This document shows positions 17,642 through 26,584 of a DNA stretch of 64,000 bases, one piece after another. The translations under genes were made by a program, and so were the position numbers. The notes beneath the pieces were generated by a model. That model saw only the letters and a list, made by a program, of their open reading frames with translations. It had not been told where the DNA came from and did not search any database. Position 1 is the stretch's first letter; each line of letters starts with the position of its first letter. The DNA comes from DASPJQ01 sp035299065. GTDB lineage: Bacteria; Bacteroidota; Bacteroidia; Flavobacteriales_D; UBA2798. The stretch is taken from NCBI GenBank assembly GCA_035299065.1, contig DATGXI010000082.1, forward strand, positions 1-64,000, written 5' to 3'.

Positions 17642-19747
17642 TTAGTCCAGTCCTACAAAATTTCCTTTCGGGAACTTTACCTTGTACCGAAGGGCTAAAT
17701 TTTTAGTAGTTGTTGGATCAAGCTTAAATTCCCATTTTACAATACCTGTTTTATCATCCAGTTCTCCTCCGCTCTTCTCTTCCTGGGTTACTTCAACCTT
17801 ACTATCGGCCGACACGGGGAACTGGTCTTCAATAATAATATTTATGGGTTGTTGTTTTGCGTTGCGCACGCCAATGTCCCAATGCCTGTACGCTATGTTA
17901 TCACTTCCAAGAACTTGTTTTTTGTTGTATTCCTTCGCTTTTTTGCGCTCAACTTTAATTGATTTGTCGCGGCCAAGCGAAATTTCCAATGTGTCAACCA
18001 AAAAACGCGTGTCAAAAAAAGTCTGGCCGGTAAATGTTCCCTCAAAAAATACATTGGCCTGTCCTTCCAGTAAATTGTATTGCTCCCAGTTTACCAATTG
18101 CGCGGTAATAAACACATCTTTATCCAACCGTGGGGCACAATAGTACTGGTAATTTGCAGGAGCGGTAATACTTTCTATACTTACAGTGATATTTTTAGGA
18201 GACGAGGGAATGGTGTATTTTTCTTCAATTGAAAATTCAGTGCTAACAATGTTAAGTGTTTTGGCAGCCGTTGGCGTCCACGCATAAGCCGCAGCTCCGT
18301 TTGCACTCAACGTTACATTGTAATTTCCCGAGGCCACTGCCGCATCAATATAGGATGCTGACCCGGCTGAATAACCATACATAAGAGTGCTTTGTTTGTT
18401 TAGTTGATCTGCCTGCAATTTTAAGTTCTCCATCTCTTCATAAATCGGTTCAACAGGTATATCTACCGAGTACAGGTCCCCGTTATAGTCTGTTTTAAAT
18501 GTTGGTGAAACCACGGTTGCCAATTGCCTTTCATAATCGGTTTTCACGGTTTCATTCAACGGCATGTATGCCTTTACCAATTTTATTTTCATGTCTTTTT
18601 CGTTCACGCTTACTGTTTGGCCGGTATAGCCGATTGCGTATATATAAATATCCCGTGAATTTACAGGCAATACCAAACTGAATTTTCCATCCGGGTCAGC
18701 GGTGGTTCCTATATTGGTTCCTAAAACCATTACGTTGCAATATGGAATAACCTCACCTGTTTCAGCGTTCATAATGGTTCCGGTCATATGCGTAAAACGC
18801 GCATCGGTATACTGGAAAAAACTGCTTGCTGCACGTGGTTGAACATAATTCTGGTTCAGGTACAATAACCATGGATCAACCTGCGGCTTTTTGGAAGAAC
18901 GCGATGGATCACCGGTTGACAATTTCAATTTTACATTGTTCCAGTCTTCACCACTTTCCTGGGTAACGTTGGCTTTGTATTCAATGGTCATGGGCGATGC
19001 CACATCTTTCACGCGCAGGTCATAAGTAGGATACCAGCGGGCATTTGGTGTAATGTAATTGATTTCAAAACTGCCTTTTGTTTCGGTTTTTGCAAAAACC
19101 TTGATTACAATTTCATAATTCAACTTTTGTTTAGGCGTTTTTAAGGCAACCAATTGCTGAAAAACTTTTTTATGTTCATCAAACAAATCAATTACAGCCC
19201 TTGAATGACGCAGTTTTTCATTTTTTATTTCAGTTAGTTTTAATTTAATGGTCTCCTGGGCCTTTGCCATTTGTTCTACTGTAACACCTTTGGTTTGCGT
19301 ACTTATTTGTTTCAGGTTCATAATGGTGTTTTCCTCGGCATTCAACACCTGCAGTTTCACACTCAATTCTTCCATTTGGCGCATCAGGCTTTTTTGTTTT
19401 GCCTCAAGGGCATCCCATTTCGATTTTTGGTTGTCAATTTCTTCCAAATCCACCTGGTGATTTACCGAAAGGATGGTGAAGTTGCCTTCGCCTTTTACCT
19501 GTATGCTTTCTTCAAGCAACAAGGCTGTGGCATCTTTAATTTTTATTTCCGATTCTCCGGCCGGAATAGTTGTTGAACCTATGCGTTTTACCTGGGCCCC
19601 GCTTTGAAAAACGGTTACCTCGGTAAGGCTGGTTTTCATTTCGTGGTCTTTTGCACCAAGCGTAACACTGAACAACGCTAACAAAAGTGTCGCGCAGAGA
19701 CGAGGTGACGCAGAGAAAGAAATAATACTATTTTTATATTTTTTCAT
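17642..19747 (-). CDS. MuiA-family protein (DUF4140/DUF4139) with carboxypeptidase-regulatory-like insert, paralogue 2
   Basis: This 701-residue exported protein has an unusually long signal region (1-31). The N-terminal DUF4140-like segment begins at LTEVTVFQSGAQVKR and is followed by a helical coiled region (about 85-190). The DUF4139 beta region starts near VIKVFAKTETKG and ends with LRYKVKFPKGNFVGLD. A carboxypeptidase-regulatory-like beta domain (GTIMNAETGEVIPYCNVMV, about 322-400) is inserted in the middle. The 662-residue neighbour at 19791-21779 shares the whole architecture and much of the C-terminus, so this is a tandem duplication. Function is not established; the family name comes from a mucoidy inhibitor. 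An in-frame CGCAGAGA repeat lies in the signal-peptide coding region. The gap to the upstream paralogue is 43 bases, suggesting one transcript. Confidence 0.82.
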   Translation of the reverse strand: MKKYKNSIISFSASPRLCATLLLALFSVTLGAKDHEMKTSLTEVTVFQSGAQVKRIGSTTIPAGESEIKIKDATALLLEESIQVKGEGNFTILSVNHQVDLEEIDNQKSKWDALEAKQKSLMRQMEELSVKLQVLNAEENTIMNLKQISTQTKGVTVEQMAKAQETIKLKLTEIKNEKLRHSRAVIDLFDEHKKVFQQLVALKTPKQKLNYEIVIKVFAKTETKGSFEINYITPNARWYPTYDLRVKDVASPMTIEYKANVTQESGEDWNNVKLKLSTGDPSRSSKKPQVDPWLLYLNQNYVQPRAASSFFQYTDARFTHMTGTIMNAETGEVIPYCNVMVLGTNIGTTADPDGKFSLVLPVNSRDIYIYAIGYTGQTVSVNEKDMKIKLVKAYMPLNETVKTDYERQLATVVSPTFKTDYNGDLYSVDIPVEPIYEEMENLKLQADQLNKQSTLMYGYSAGSASYIDAAVASGNYNVTLSANGAAAYAWTPTAAKTLNIVSTEFSIEEKYTIPSSPKNITVSIESITAPANYQYYCAPRLDKDVFITAQLVNWEQYNLLEGQANVFFEGTFTGQTFFDTRFLVDTLEISLGRDKSIKVERKKAKEYNKKQVLGSDNIAYRHWDIGVRNAKQQPINIIIEDQFPVSADSKVEVTQEEKSGGELDDKTGIVKWEFKLDPTTTKNLALRYKVKFPKGNFVGLD
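19691..19720 (-). repeat. CGCAGAGA direct repeat within a signal-peptide coding region
   Basis: CGCAGAGA occurs at 19693-19700 and again at 19709-19716 (period 16). It encodes the SASPRLCA segment of the signal region of the 701-residue MuiA-like protein, a segment absent from its tandem paralogue. Confidence 0.6.
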
Positions 19748-19790
19748 ACTGAATGGTCTTTTTTAATTTCTCAATACTCATATTTCACAT

Positions 19791-21779
19791 CTAATCTAAA
19801 CCTACAAATGTTCCCTTTGGATATTTCACGTTATATTTTAATTCCGTATTTTTCGTTTCGTTGGGAGTAAGCTTCTCGTATGTCCATGTCACAATACCCG
19901 TTCTGTCGTCCAGCTTACCCTCGCCTTTACTTTCACGTTTAACTTCAATTTTACTGTCGGCCGATAGCGGAAACTGGTCTTCAATTAAAATATTCACTGG
20001 CTGTTGTTTTCCATTGCGTACAGCAATTTCCCAATAGCGGTAAGCAATGTTGTTACTTCCCAATGCCTGGCGTTTATTGTATTCCTTTGATTTTTTGCGT
20101 TCCACCTTCACGCTTTTGTCACGTCCCAGCGAAATTTCCAGCGTATCGGTTAAAAAGCGCGTATCTAAAACGGTGCTTCCTATAAATGTTCCTTCAAAAA
20201 ATACATTGGCCTGACCCTCCAGTAAATTGTACTGCTCCCAATCGGTCATTTGTGCTGTTAAAAAAACATCTTTCTCCAGGCGGGGCGCACAATAGTATTG
20301 ATACCCGGCATTGGCTTGTATTGACTGAACTGAAACAATTATATTTTTTGGGTCTGAAAGAATGGTGTATTTTTCATCTATTGTAAATTCGGTGCTTACA
20401 ATGTTCATGCTTGGTGCTACGCTGACATTTCCCGCCTCAATGTTTTTTTCAGCATAATCCCATCCGGTAGTGGTTGATGTTTCTCTTCCGTTTGAGAAAT
20501 ACAATTTTTGTCCTTCGCTTTTGGTTACGTCCAATACACCTCCGTTTACATCACCATAATTTGCGGGAACACCATTGGTTAATACGGAAACATCCTCCAC
20601 CTGTTCCTCATCACTTATGACTGCTACTTCTCCTTGTTTTACGTTATTGGGCTGCAAATAAATTTTCATGGGCGATCCTTTAATGGATACGTTTTTTTCA
20701 TTGTATCCCAAATAACGCAGGTTTAATGTGTTTGCATTCTCTGGCAAAATCAAATTAAAATTTCCATCCCCATCTGTTGTGGCGCCAATGTTTGTTCCAT
20801 ACACCATAACCGGACAAAATGCCAATGGCTCACCGGTTTGCCTGTCCATTACGGTTCCGTTCACCTTTGTAAATTTTGCATCAGTATACCTGTAAAAATT
20901 ATTTTGTTTGCGCGGCTGCACATAATGTTGGTTTAAATACAATAACCAGGTTGACACTACTGGCTTTTGTGACGACTCGCTTGGATCACCCGTTGACAAT
21001 TTTAATTTTACATCGGTCCAATCCTCACCGGTTTGCTGCGTTACGTTTGCTTTGTAGTCAATTACCATGGGTTGATCAATGCTTTTTACACGCAAATCGT
21101 AACTAGGATACCAGCGCGCGTTGGGTACAATATAGGTCAATGAAAAATCGCCCCTGGTCTCATTTTTTACCAAAACCCTTACAATAATTTCATAACTCAC
21201 ATGTTGTTTTGGTGTGCGTATGGCGGTTAATTGCTGCATAACCTTTTGGTGCTGGTCAAACAATTCTTCCATTTGACGGCTCAATGCAAGCTTATCATTT
21301 TTTATGGAGGTCAATTTTAACCGAACCAGTTCCTGGGCTTTACTCACTTGTTCAACTGTTATACCTTCGGTACGCGGTGTAACCTGTTGCATGTTGTTTA
21401 TTACCGATTCTTCGTTGCGCAATACTTCAATCTTTACCGAAAGATCTTCCATTTGGCGCATCAGGTTCTTTTGTTTCACTTCAAGTTCATTTGCTTTTAG
21501 CTTATCCATGTCCTGGTCGCGTAAATCAACCTGGTGGTTAACTGAAAGAATGGTAAAGTTTCCTTCACCTTTCACCTGTATACTTTCCTTTTTTAGCAAC
21601 GATGTTGCATCACGAATCACCACATCATGTTCACCCACCGGCAAATTCAATGATCCGTTACGCGTTACCTGGGCCCCGCTCTGAAAAACGGTTACGTTGG
21701 TGAGTTTTGTTTTTAATTCTAGGTCTTTTGCATGGGCATTATATGCCAGCAACAACAGCAATAGCCATGGTTTCCTCAT
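19791..21779 (-). CDS. MuiA-family protein (DUF4140/DUF4139) with carboxypeptidase-regulatory-like insert, paralogue 1
   Basis: The 662-residue protein has a conventional short signal peptide (RKPWLLLLLLAYNAHA). It then follows the same order as its downstream paralogue: a DUF4140-like start (LTNVTVFQSGAQVTR), a helical region, a DUF4139 beta region, an inserted carboxypeptidase-regulatory-like domain (GTVMDRQTGEPLAFCPVMV) and a conserved end (VKYPKGTFVGLD). Shared text such as IQVKGEGNFTILSVNHQVDL shows recent common descent. The mid-region after the insert diverges most, which could be where partner specificity differs. Location is probably periplasm or outer membrane. It is the first gene of the pair on the minus strand. 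Confidence 0.82.
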   Translation of the reverse strand: MRKPWLLLLLLAYNAHAKDLELKTKLTNVTVFQSGAQVTRNGSLNLPVGEHDVVIRDATSLLKKESIQVKGEGNFTILSVNHQVDLRDQDMDKLKANELEVKQKNLMRQMEDLSVKIEVLRNEESVINNMQQVTPRTEGITVEQVSKAQELVRLKLTSIKNDKLALSRQMEELFDQHQKVMQQLTAIRTPKQHVSYEIIVRVLVKNETRGDFSLTYIVPNARWYPSYDLRVKSIDQPMVIDYKANVTQQTGEDWTDVKLKLSTGDPSESSQKPVVSTWLLYLNQHYVQPRKQNNFYRYTDAKFTKVNGTVMDRQTGEPLAFCPVMVYGTNIGATTDGDGNFNLILPENANTLNLRYLGYNEKNVSIKGSPMKIYLQPNNVKQGEVAVISDEEQVEDVSVLTNGVPANYGDVNGGVLDVTKSEGQKLYFSNGRETSTTTGWDYAEKNIEAGNVSVAPSMNIVSTEFTIDEKYTILSDPKNIIVSVQSIQANAGYQYYCAPRLEKDVFLTAQMTDWEQYNLLEGQANVFFEGTFIGSTVLDTRFLTDTLEISLGRDKSVKVERKKSKEYNKRQALGSNNIAYRYWEIAVRNGKQQPVNILIEDQFPLSADSKIEVKRESKGEGKLDDRTGIVTWTYEKLTPNETKNTELKYNVKYPKGTFVGLD

Positions 21780-21943
21780 AATACTTGGGTTTTAAAGCGT
21801 AAAGACCGCCAAGGTCTGAAAAGTTGGGTTAGCGTCCTGTTAAACGATGTTAATCCCATGCTTTATTGCATATTGCTTACGCTGTTTTACAAGAATACAA
21901 CTAAATGAAGAAATGGTTCAACCAATGGATAGCTTTTAAAACA

Positions 21944-21971
21944 CAAATGGAGACTTTAAAGTCTCCATTTG
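21944..21971. terminator. Bidirectional terminator (28-bp perfect palindrome)
   Basis: Positions 21944-21957 pair perfectly with 21958-21971 (arms begin CAAATGGAGACT). A short T-rich tract follows on each strand. It closes the minus-strand gene ending at 21994. The rest of the 21780-21993 gap shows no further feature. Confidence 0.75.
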
Positions 21972-21993
21972 CATATTTTTATGTACGAATAAA

Positions 21994-23220
21994 TTATCTT
22001 GGATTTGCCTCAGCCCTTGCTTTCTGGAATTTTGTAAACTCCAAAATAGGACGCAACTCGCGGTTATAGCGTCCAAAATCAACAGCTAATCCTTTATTAC
22101 AAGCCAACTCAGCTTCAACATAATTACCTTGCCATAAATAAGCTGTTGCAAGGTTTACATAGGTTGCCGATGTTACTTCGCGGTTAATACGTGCTTTTTT
22201 ATTGTTCAGGTCAGACTCGGTCAGGGCCTTGTTCCAAATATCAATGGCTTGTTGTAATTTTTGATTTACCTCAGCTTGCTTGTCTTTGTATTCAACTTTT
22301 AACAAACCATCCTGCGCAGCATTCCAGGCAGTGGTATAATCGGTAAAATCATACTCTTTGCTTTTTTTCACGCTGTGCATTTCAACTGCATACGTTTTGC
22401 TGGGATATCCAACTTTTTCATTCAGGTAGTTGTTGATGGTTGCCACGTGTTGCATTACAAGTTCGTTTTGACGTTGCTCCCAAAAAGAAGCTTCATTGTC
22501 AATCCACCACAATTTAAAATCACCTTTTGTAGCAAACTCACTGGTGTTGTAAACCCTGTAGCCTTCCATATCAGGAATATTTTCATTTACCACAAGGCCT
22601 TTACCCGGCACGTCAATTTTTAATGTAATACGGTGCCTGTATTGTATTTCATATTTGTATTTCGTTAAAGCACCAGTACCGGTTTTATTTTCTTTTATCG
22701 GGCCTTTTTCAAAACCATTCCAAACTAACGTAATTTTAACAGGAGCATCGGCCTGCTGTGTTAAACCTTCAATTTTAATACCTGCCGTTACCGATGCCGC
22801 ATTTACTTCTTTAAGTAAAAACGGTTTTTTAGGATATGGTTTATTAAAAACAAAGGCCGCTGCCGGAGCTTGTTGTGGCATTTGAGGCGGTGGTGTTCCT
22901 GCATTTACTGCCTTTTCATAGGCCGCCATTTGCGCCCAGTAATTACGGTCGCCCGCACCGCTGTTTTGCAAACGCCAGTTGTCAAGAGCGGTTTCAACTT
23001 CCTTCATGTAGTTTTGTTTGGTCAACTCATAAAGTGCCATACTATCCTGGTTCTTTTGCAGGAAAGGTGTTTCAACCACAACCGAGTACATGTTTGAACC
23101 ATCGTTGATGTTAACGGCTGGCAATTGCTTGTATTTAACAATGGCCTTGTGGTCCTGCATGGTTTGGCTTATGCCTGTGGCTGGTAATAAAAATAAAAGG
23201 GCGTATAACGATTTATTCAT
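21994..23220 (-). CDS. Uncharacterised exported protein with TPR-like C-terminus
   Basis: I do not recognise a named family for this 408-residue protein. A signal peptide is clear (MNKSLYALLFLLPATGISQ). A helical segment and a short Pro-rich linker (GTPPPQMPQQAP) are followed by a beta-rich middle. The last 70 residues look like one or two TPR helices (ATYVNLATAYLWQGNYVEAELACNKGL). It is likely periplasmic. It is transcribed divergently from priA; an 11-bp inverted repeat lies in the shared upstream region, and a strong palindromic terminator follows the gene. Confidence 0.7.
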   Translation of the reverse strand: MNKSLYALLFLLPATGISQTMQDHKAIVKYKQLPAVNINDGSNMYSVVVETPFLQKNQDSMALYELTKQNYMKEVETALDNWRLQNSGAGDRNYWAQMAAYEKAVNAGTPPPQMPQQAPAAAFVFNKPYPKKPFLLKEVNAASVTAGIKIEGLTQQADAPVKITLVWNGFEKGPIKENKTGTGALTKYKYEIQYRHRITLKIDVPGKGLVVNENIPDMEGYRVYNTSEFATKGDFKLWWIDNEASFWEQRQNELVMQHVATINNYLNEKVGYPSKTYAVEMHSVKKSKEYDFTDYTTAWNAAQDGLLKVEYKDKQAEVNQKLQQAIDIWNKALTESDLNNKKARINREVTSATYVNLATAYLWQGNYVEAELACNKGLAVDFGRYNRELRPILEFTKFQKARAEANPR

Positions 23221-23252
23221 ATATATAATTATTTGTTTTTATTTGTTATATG

Positions 23253-23295
23253 AAATATTCATGTATGTTAGCGTTTTAAGGAAACATGAATATTT
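23253..23295. repeat. 11-bp perfect inverted repeat in the divergent promoter region
   Basis: AAATATTCATG (23253-23263) and CATGAATATTT (23285-23295) are exact inverted copies whose centres are 32 bases apart, about three helical turns. They lie between the start of the 408-residue gene (minus) and priA (plus). This could be an operator or simply a stem. Confidence 0.45.
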
Positions 23296-23369
23296 GGTAA
23301 TTTAATTTTTTGTTCTGTTAAACAATGATTGTACCAAATTATAAAAAACTGCCGAATTTTGCCTGAGGA

Positions 23370-25847
23370 ATGAGTGAACAAACCCTTTTTGCCGATGTTA
23401 TTTTACCACTTTACGTGCCTAAAACGTATACATACCGCGTTCCCAGCGGGTGGGAGCAATATGTGGCAGAAGGACAACGGGTTGTGGTTCAGTTTGGTAA
23501 AACAAAATTATATACCGGCCTGCTTAAAAAGGTCCATACCACGCCTCCGCAACATTACCAGGCCAAATACCTTGAAAATATATTGGATGAAAAACCCATT
23601 GTTACGGCACACCAGCTTGAATTATGGGATTGGGTGGTTAACTATTACATGTGTTACCCCGGTGAAGTGTTTAACGTAGCCCTGCCCGGAAACCTAAAAT
23701 TAAACTCTGAAACAAAATTTTTTCTGAACCCTGAAATTGAATTGAGCGATGCAGGATTTAACGATAATGAGCAGTTGTTGATTGATGCACTGGAAGCAAA
23801 ACCAGGAATGACTGTGATTGAAATTGGCGAACTTTTAAAAATAAAAAACGTTCAACCTTTCCTTAAAAAACTGGTTGAGAAAAAACTAATTACCAGCGAG
23901 GAAGAAATAAAATTTCGTTATAAACCGAAAGTAGAAAGTTATTTACAGCTCAATTCCATTTATGCTACCGATGAAAAGCTGAATGAACTGCTGACCTTGC
24001 TTGAAAAACGCGCACCTAAACAGGTTGATGCTTTAATGGCGTATTTAAAAGTATGCCAGGCCGAAAAGGGTAAATTTTTGTCGGTGAAAAAAGAAAATGT
24101 TGCGCATTTGTTGAGTGAAAATGACGGTGGAATAACTGCCTTGGTTAAAAAAGAAATTCTTTTGCTTGATAAAAGACGTGTTGAACGCAACCGCGGCTTT
24201 ACCGGCAAAGTAAATGAATTCAACCAGCTTAATGCGTTACAGGAAACGGCATTGGATGAAATAAAAACTGCTTTTGAGCAACACAGTATTACACTTTTGC
24301 ACGGAGTAACAGCCTCTGGAAAAACCGAAGTGTATTTCAGGCTCATCAAAGAAACCATTGATAAAGGCCAGCAGGTTTTATTTTTATTACCCGAAATTGC
24401 CATTACTGCACAAATGGTTGACCGCTTAAACAATGTTTTTGGAAATGTTGTGGGTGTTTACCATTCACGTTTTAATCCCAATGAACGTGTTGAAGTGTGG
24501 ATGAAAACCTTGGCAGGCCCAGCAAATGGATATAAAATTATTATTGGAGCGCGCTCGGCCGTTTATTTACCCTTTGTGAATTTGGGTTTGGTCATTGTTG
24601 ACGAAGAGCACGAACAAAGTTTTAAACAGCAACAACCATCGCCCCGATACAACGGACGCGATGTGGCCATTGTGCTGGCCAGGCAATTTAATGCAAAAGT
24701 TTTATTGGGATCGGCCACACCTTCGGTTGAAACATATTCAAACGCGGTCAACAACAAGTATGGTTACGTGACCATGAAAAAACGTTTCTCAGACGGTGAT
24801 TTATCCATCATCCAAATGATTGACCTAAAAGAAGAGCGTAAAAAGAAAACATTACACGAAGATTTTTCACCACAACTTATAGATGCCATTGCCAAAACGC
24901 TGGCTGACCGCCAACAGGTAATTGTTTTTCAAAACCGCAGGGGTTACACGCCTTTATGGATTTGCGATGATTGTGGATGGGTTCCTGAATGTACCAATTG
25001 CAATGTAAGCTTGACCTACCACAAATACACACACCAACTGGTTTGTCATTATTGCAATGCCAAATATGCGCCCAATGCGCGCTGCAATTCCTGCGGAAGC
25101 AATAAACTTCGCATGGTTGGCCTGGGCACCGAAAAAATTGAAGAATCGCTCAAACTTTTTTTTCCAGAGGCAAAAGTTGGGCGTATGGATTTGGATACTA
25201 CGCGCAGCAAGGATTCTTACCGGCAAATTATTGATGAATTTGAAGCAGGCAGAATGGACATTTTGGTAGGAACGCAAATGATTACAAAAGGACTTGATTT
25301 TTCAAATGTGAGTTTGGTGGCCATACCCTATGCCGATTCCATTTTACGTTTTCCCGAGTTCAGGGCTTTTGAAAAAGCGTTCCAGTTGTTTACCCAGGTG
25401 AGCGGACGCGCAGGGCGTAAAGGAAATAAGGGAAAGGTAATTATTCAAACCAATGACCCGCACCACCCCGTTTTGGAACTGGTAAAAAAACACGATTTCA
25501 GCACATTTTACGAAGGAGAATTGCCTGAACGCAAAAAGTATTTTTACCCGCCTTACTCCCGTATTATTGAAATTGAGTTAAGCCATAAGGACGAAGATCA
25601 TTTAGCCAAAGCCAGTAAGTACCTGGCCAATATTTTGCGCGATAAATTGGGTAAACGCTTAATGGGTCCTGAAAAACCCATTGTAAACCGTGTAATGAAC
25701 ATGTACCTTGAAAACATTATCATTAAAATTGAAAAAACCGAAGAGTTTGTTGAATTCAAAAAATTTATTGCACACACCATTGATGAATTCAGGGCTTTTT
25801 CAGATTACAAAAACACGCGGGTGATTATTGATGTGGATCCTTTGTAA
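23370..25847 (+). CDS. priA: Primosomal replication restart helicase PriA
   Basis: The 825-residue protein has the full PriA layout. An N-terminal DNA-binding domain (FADVILPLYVPKTYTYRVP) is followed by a helicase core with Walker A (GVTASGKTEVYF, about 312), the DEEH box (IVDEEHEQSFKQ, about 411) and GSATPSVE. A zinc-binding insert (about 531-576) has four cysteine pairs including CDDCGWVPECTNC and CNSCGSNK. Late helicase motifs include GTQMITKGLDF and QVSGRAGRKG. It reloads the replicative helicase at stalled forks. An AGGA sequence lies just before the ATG. The gene stands alone. Confidence 0.97.
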   Translation: MSEQTLFADVILPLYVPKTYTYRVPSGWEQYVAEGQRVVVQFGKTKLYTGLLKKVHTTPPQHYQAKYLENILDEKPIVTAHQLELWDWVVNYYMCYPGEVFNVALPGNLKLNSETKFFLNPEIELSDAGFNDNEQLLIDALEAKPGMTVIEIGELLKIKNVQPFLKKLVEKKLITSEEEIKFRYKPKVESYLQLNSIYATDEKLNELLTLLEKRAPKQVDALMAYLKVCQAEKGKFLSVKKENVAHLLSENDGGITALVKKEILLLDKRRVERNRGFTGKVNEFNQLNALQETALDEIKTAFEQHSITLLHGVTASGKTEVYFRLIKETIDKGQQVLFLLPEIAITAQMVDRLNNVFGNVVGVYHSRFNPNERVEVWMKTLAGPANGYKIIIGARSAVYLPFVNLGLVIVDEEHEQSFKQQQPSPRYNGRDVAIVLARQFNAKVLLGSATPSVETYSNAVNNKYGYVTMKKRFSDGDLSIIQMIDLKEERKKKTLHEDFSPQLIDAIAKTLADRQQVIVFQNRRGYTPLWICDDCGWVPECTNCNVSLTYHKYTHQLVCHYCNAKYAPNARCNSCGSNKLRMVGLGTEKIEESLKLFFPEAKVGRMDLDTTRSKDSYRQIIDEFEAGRMDILVGTQMITKGLDFSNVSLVAIPYADSILRFPEFRAFEKAFQLFTQVSGRAGRKGNKGKVIIQTNDPHHPVLELVKKHDFSTFYEGELPERKKYFYPPYSRIIEIELSHKDEDHLAKASKYLANILRDKLGKRLMGPEKPIVNRVMNMYLENIIIKIEKTEEFVEFKKFIAHTIDEFRAFSDYKNTRVIIDVDPL

Positions 25848-26058
25848 CAATTGACAAAGATGAATGTACAATGATCAATTGGTGAAACGTCACAAACAGG
25901 CATTTTCAACATACACAGGCAAGGAACGTTGTTAATGCGAGATCCGGATTTTTTTTGACTCCAGGGGAGTCAAACAGTATAACACCGAGTGACTGAAGAT
26001 TCCCACGACCCCGGACTGGGTCGAACATCACGAAAATACTTTTTCTTGCTGAAAACCC
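25848..26058. other. Intergenic region with hairpins between priA and a small exported-protein gene
   Basis: No gene is supported here. A 9-bp perfect hairpin (TTTGACTCC at 25954-25962 with GGAGTCAAA at 25966-25974) is preceded, not followed, by a T run, so it is not a normal terminator on either strand. A second hairpin pairs CGACCC (26006-26011) with GGGTCG (26018-26023). Repeat copy 2 follows directly. Confidence 0.5.
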
Positions 26059-26155
26059 TGCCCCGGATAGAGCCAAATAGCCCGCAGAAGCGTAAATCCA
26101 ATTTCAAGTTATTCAATTTTGCGAGGACTATGGGCGAAAGCCGGATAAGGCAGCC
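26059..26155 (+). repeat. GC-rich intergenic repeat, copy 2
   Basis: This 97-base element matches the reverse complement of 13945-14040 in length, end motifs and order (CCGGATAGAG, CCCGCAG, AT-rich spacer, GCGAGGACTA, AAGCCGGATAAGGC). It ends 6 bases before the stop codon of the neighbouring minus-strand gene. Confidence 0.65.
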
Positions 26156-26160
26156 AGATT

Positions 26161-26514
26161 TTACTCACGTTTATAAATAACCACACCATTTAGTTTTATA
26201 CACGTAACATCGCCATCTTCACCGCTGTCCAAATAAGGTTCCTCGTGAAAAATCACCTCAACTTCCATTTCAGCATCACCAACTTTATCTTTTAATTCAT
26301 GCAGGGGCTTATACGGCATGCCAAAAAACAATTTACCACCACCATCGTTAATGTAAATACCCCACGCCACCGACTCCCAACACTCATTGGGATTATCAGA
26401 ACCATTATAGGTAACATGAGCCAACTCAAATTTTGTTTTAAAGATTTGCCGTTTTGTTTGTGCAAAAGCATTTAACGCGAAAACAATTAATATGCTGGCT
26501 AAGATATGTTTCAT
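26161..26514 (-). CDS. Small uncharacterised exported protein
   Basis: This 117-residue protein has a clear signal peptide (MKHILASILIVFALNAFAQ) and a compact mature part of about 98 residues with two cysteines (CWESVAWG and DVTCIKLNG) that could form a disulfide. I do not recognise the family. It ends beside repeat copy 2 and lies 70 bases downstream of the TPR/SpoIIE gene on the same strand, so the two may be co-transcribed. Confidence 0.65.
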   Translation of the reverse strand: MKHILASILIVFALNAFAQTKRQIFKTKFELAHVTYNGSDNPNECWESVAWGIYINDGGGKLFFGMPYKPLHELKDKVGDAEMEVEVIFHEEPYLDSGEDGDVTCIKLNGVVIYKRE

Positions 26515-26584
26515 GCATACCTGTACATTTCAATAGCAAAATGGTTCATGATCCTGAAACAACTGAAAAATTGTGAACTGAAAA

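Noticed and set aside
21796..21820. Possible second copy of the CGCAGAGA-type repeat (GCGTAAAGACCGCC)
   Set aside because: Only a loose resemblance in composition; no exact word is shared.
25989..26180. 63-codon frame on the plus strand
   Set aside because: It runs through the intergenic hairpins and repeat copy 2 and reads as non-protein-like text.
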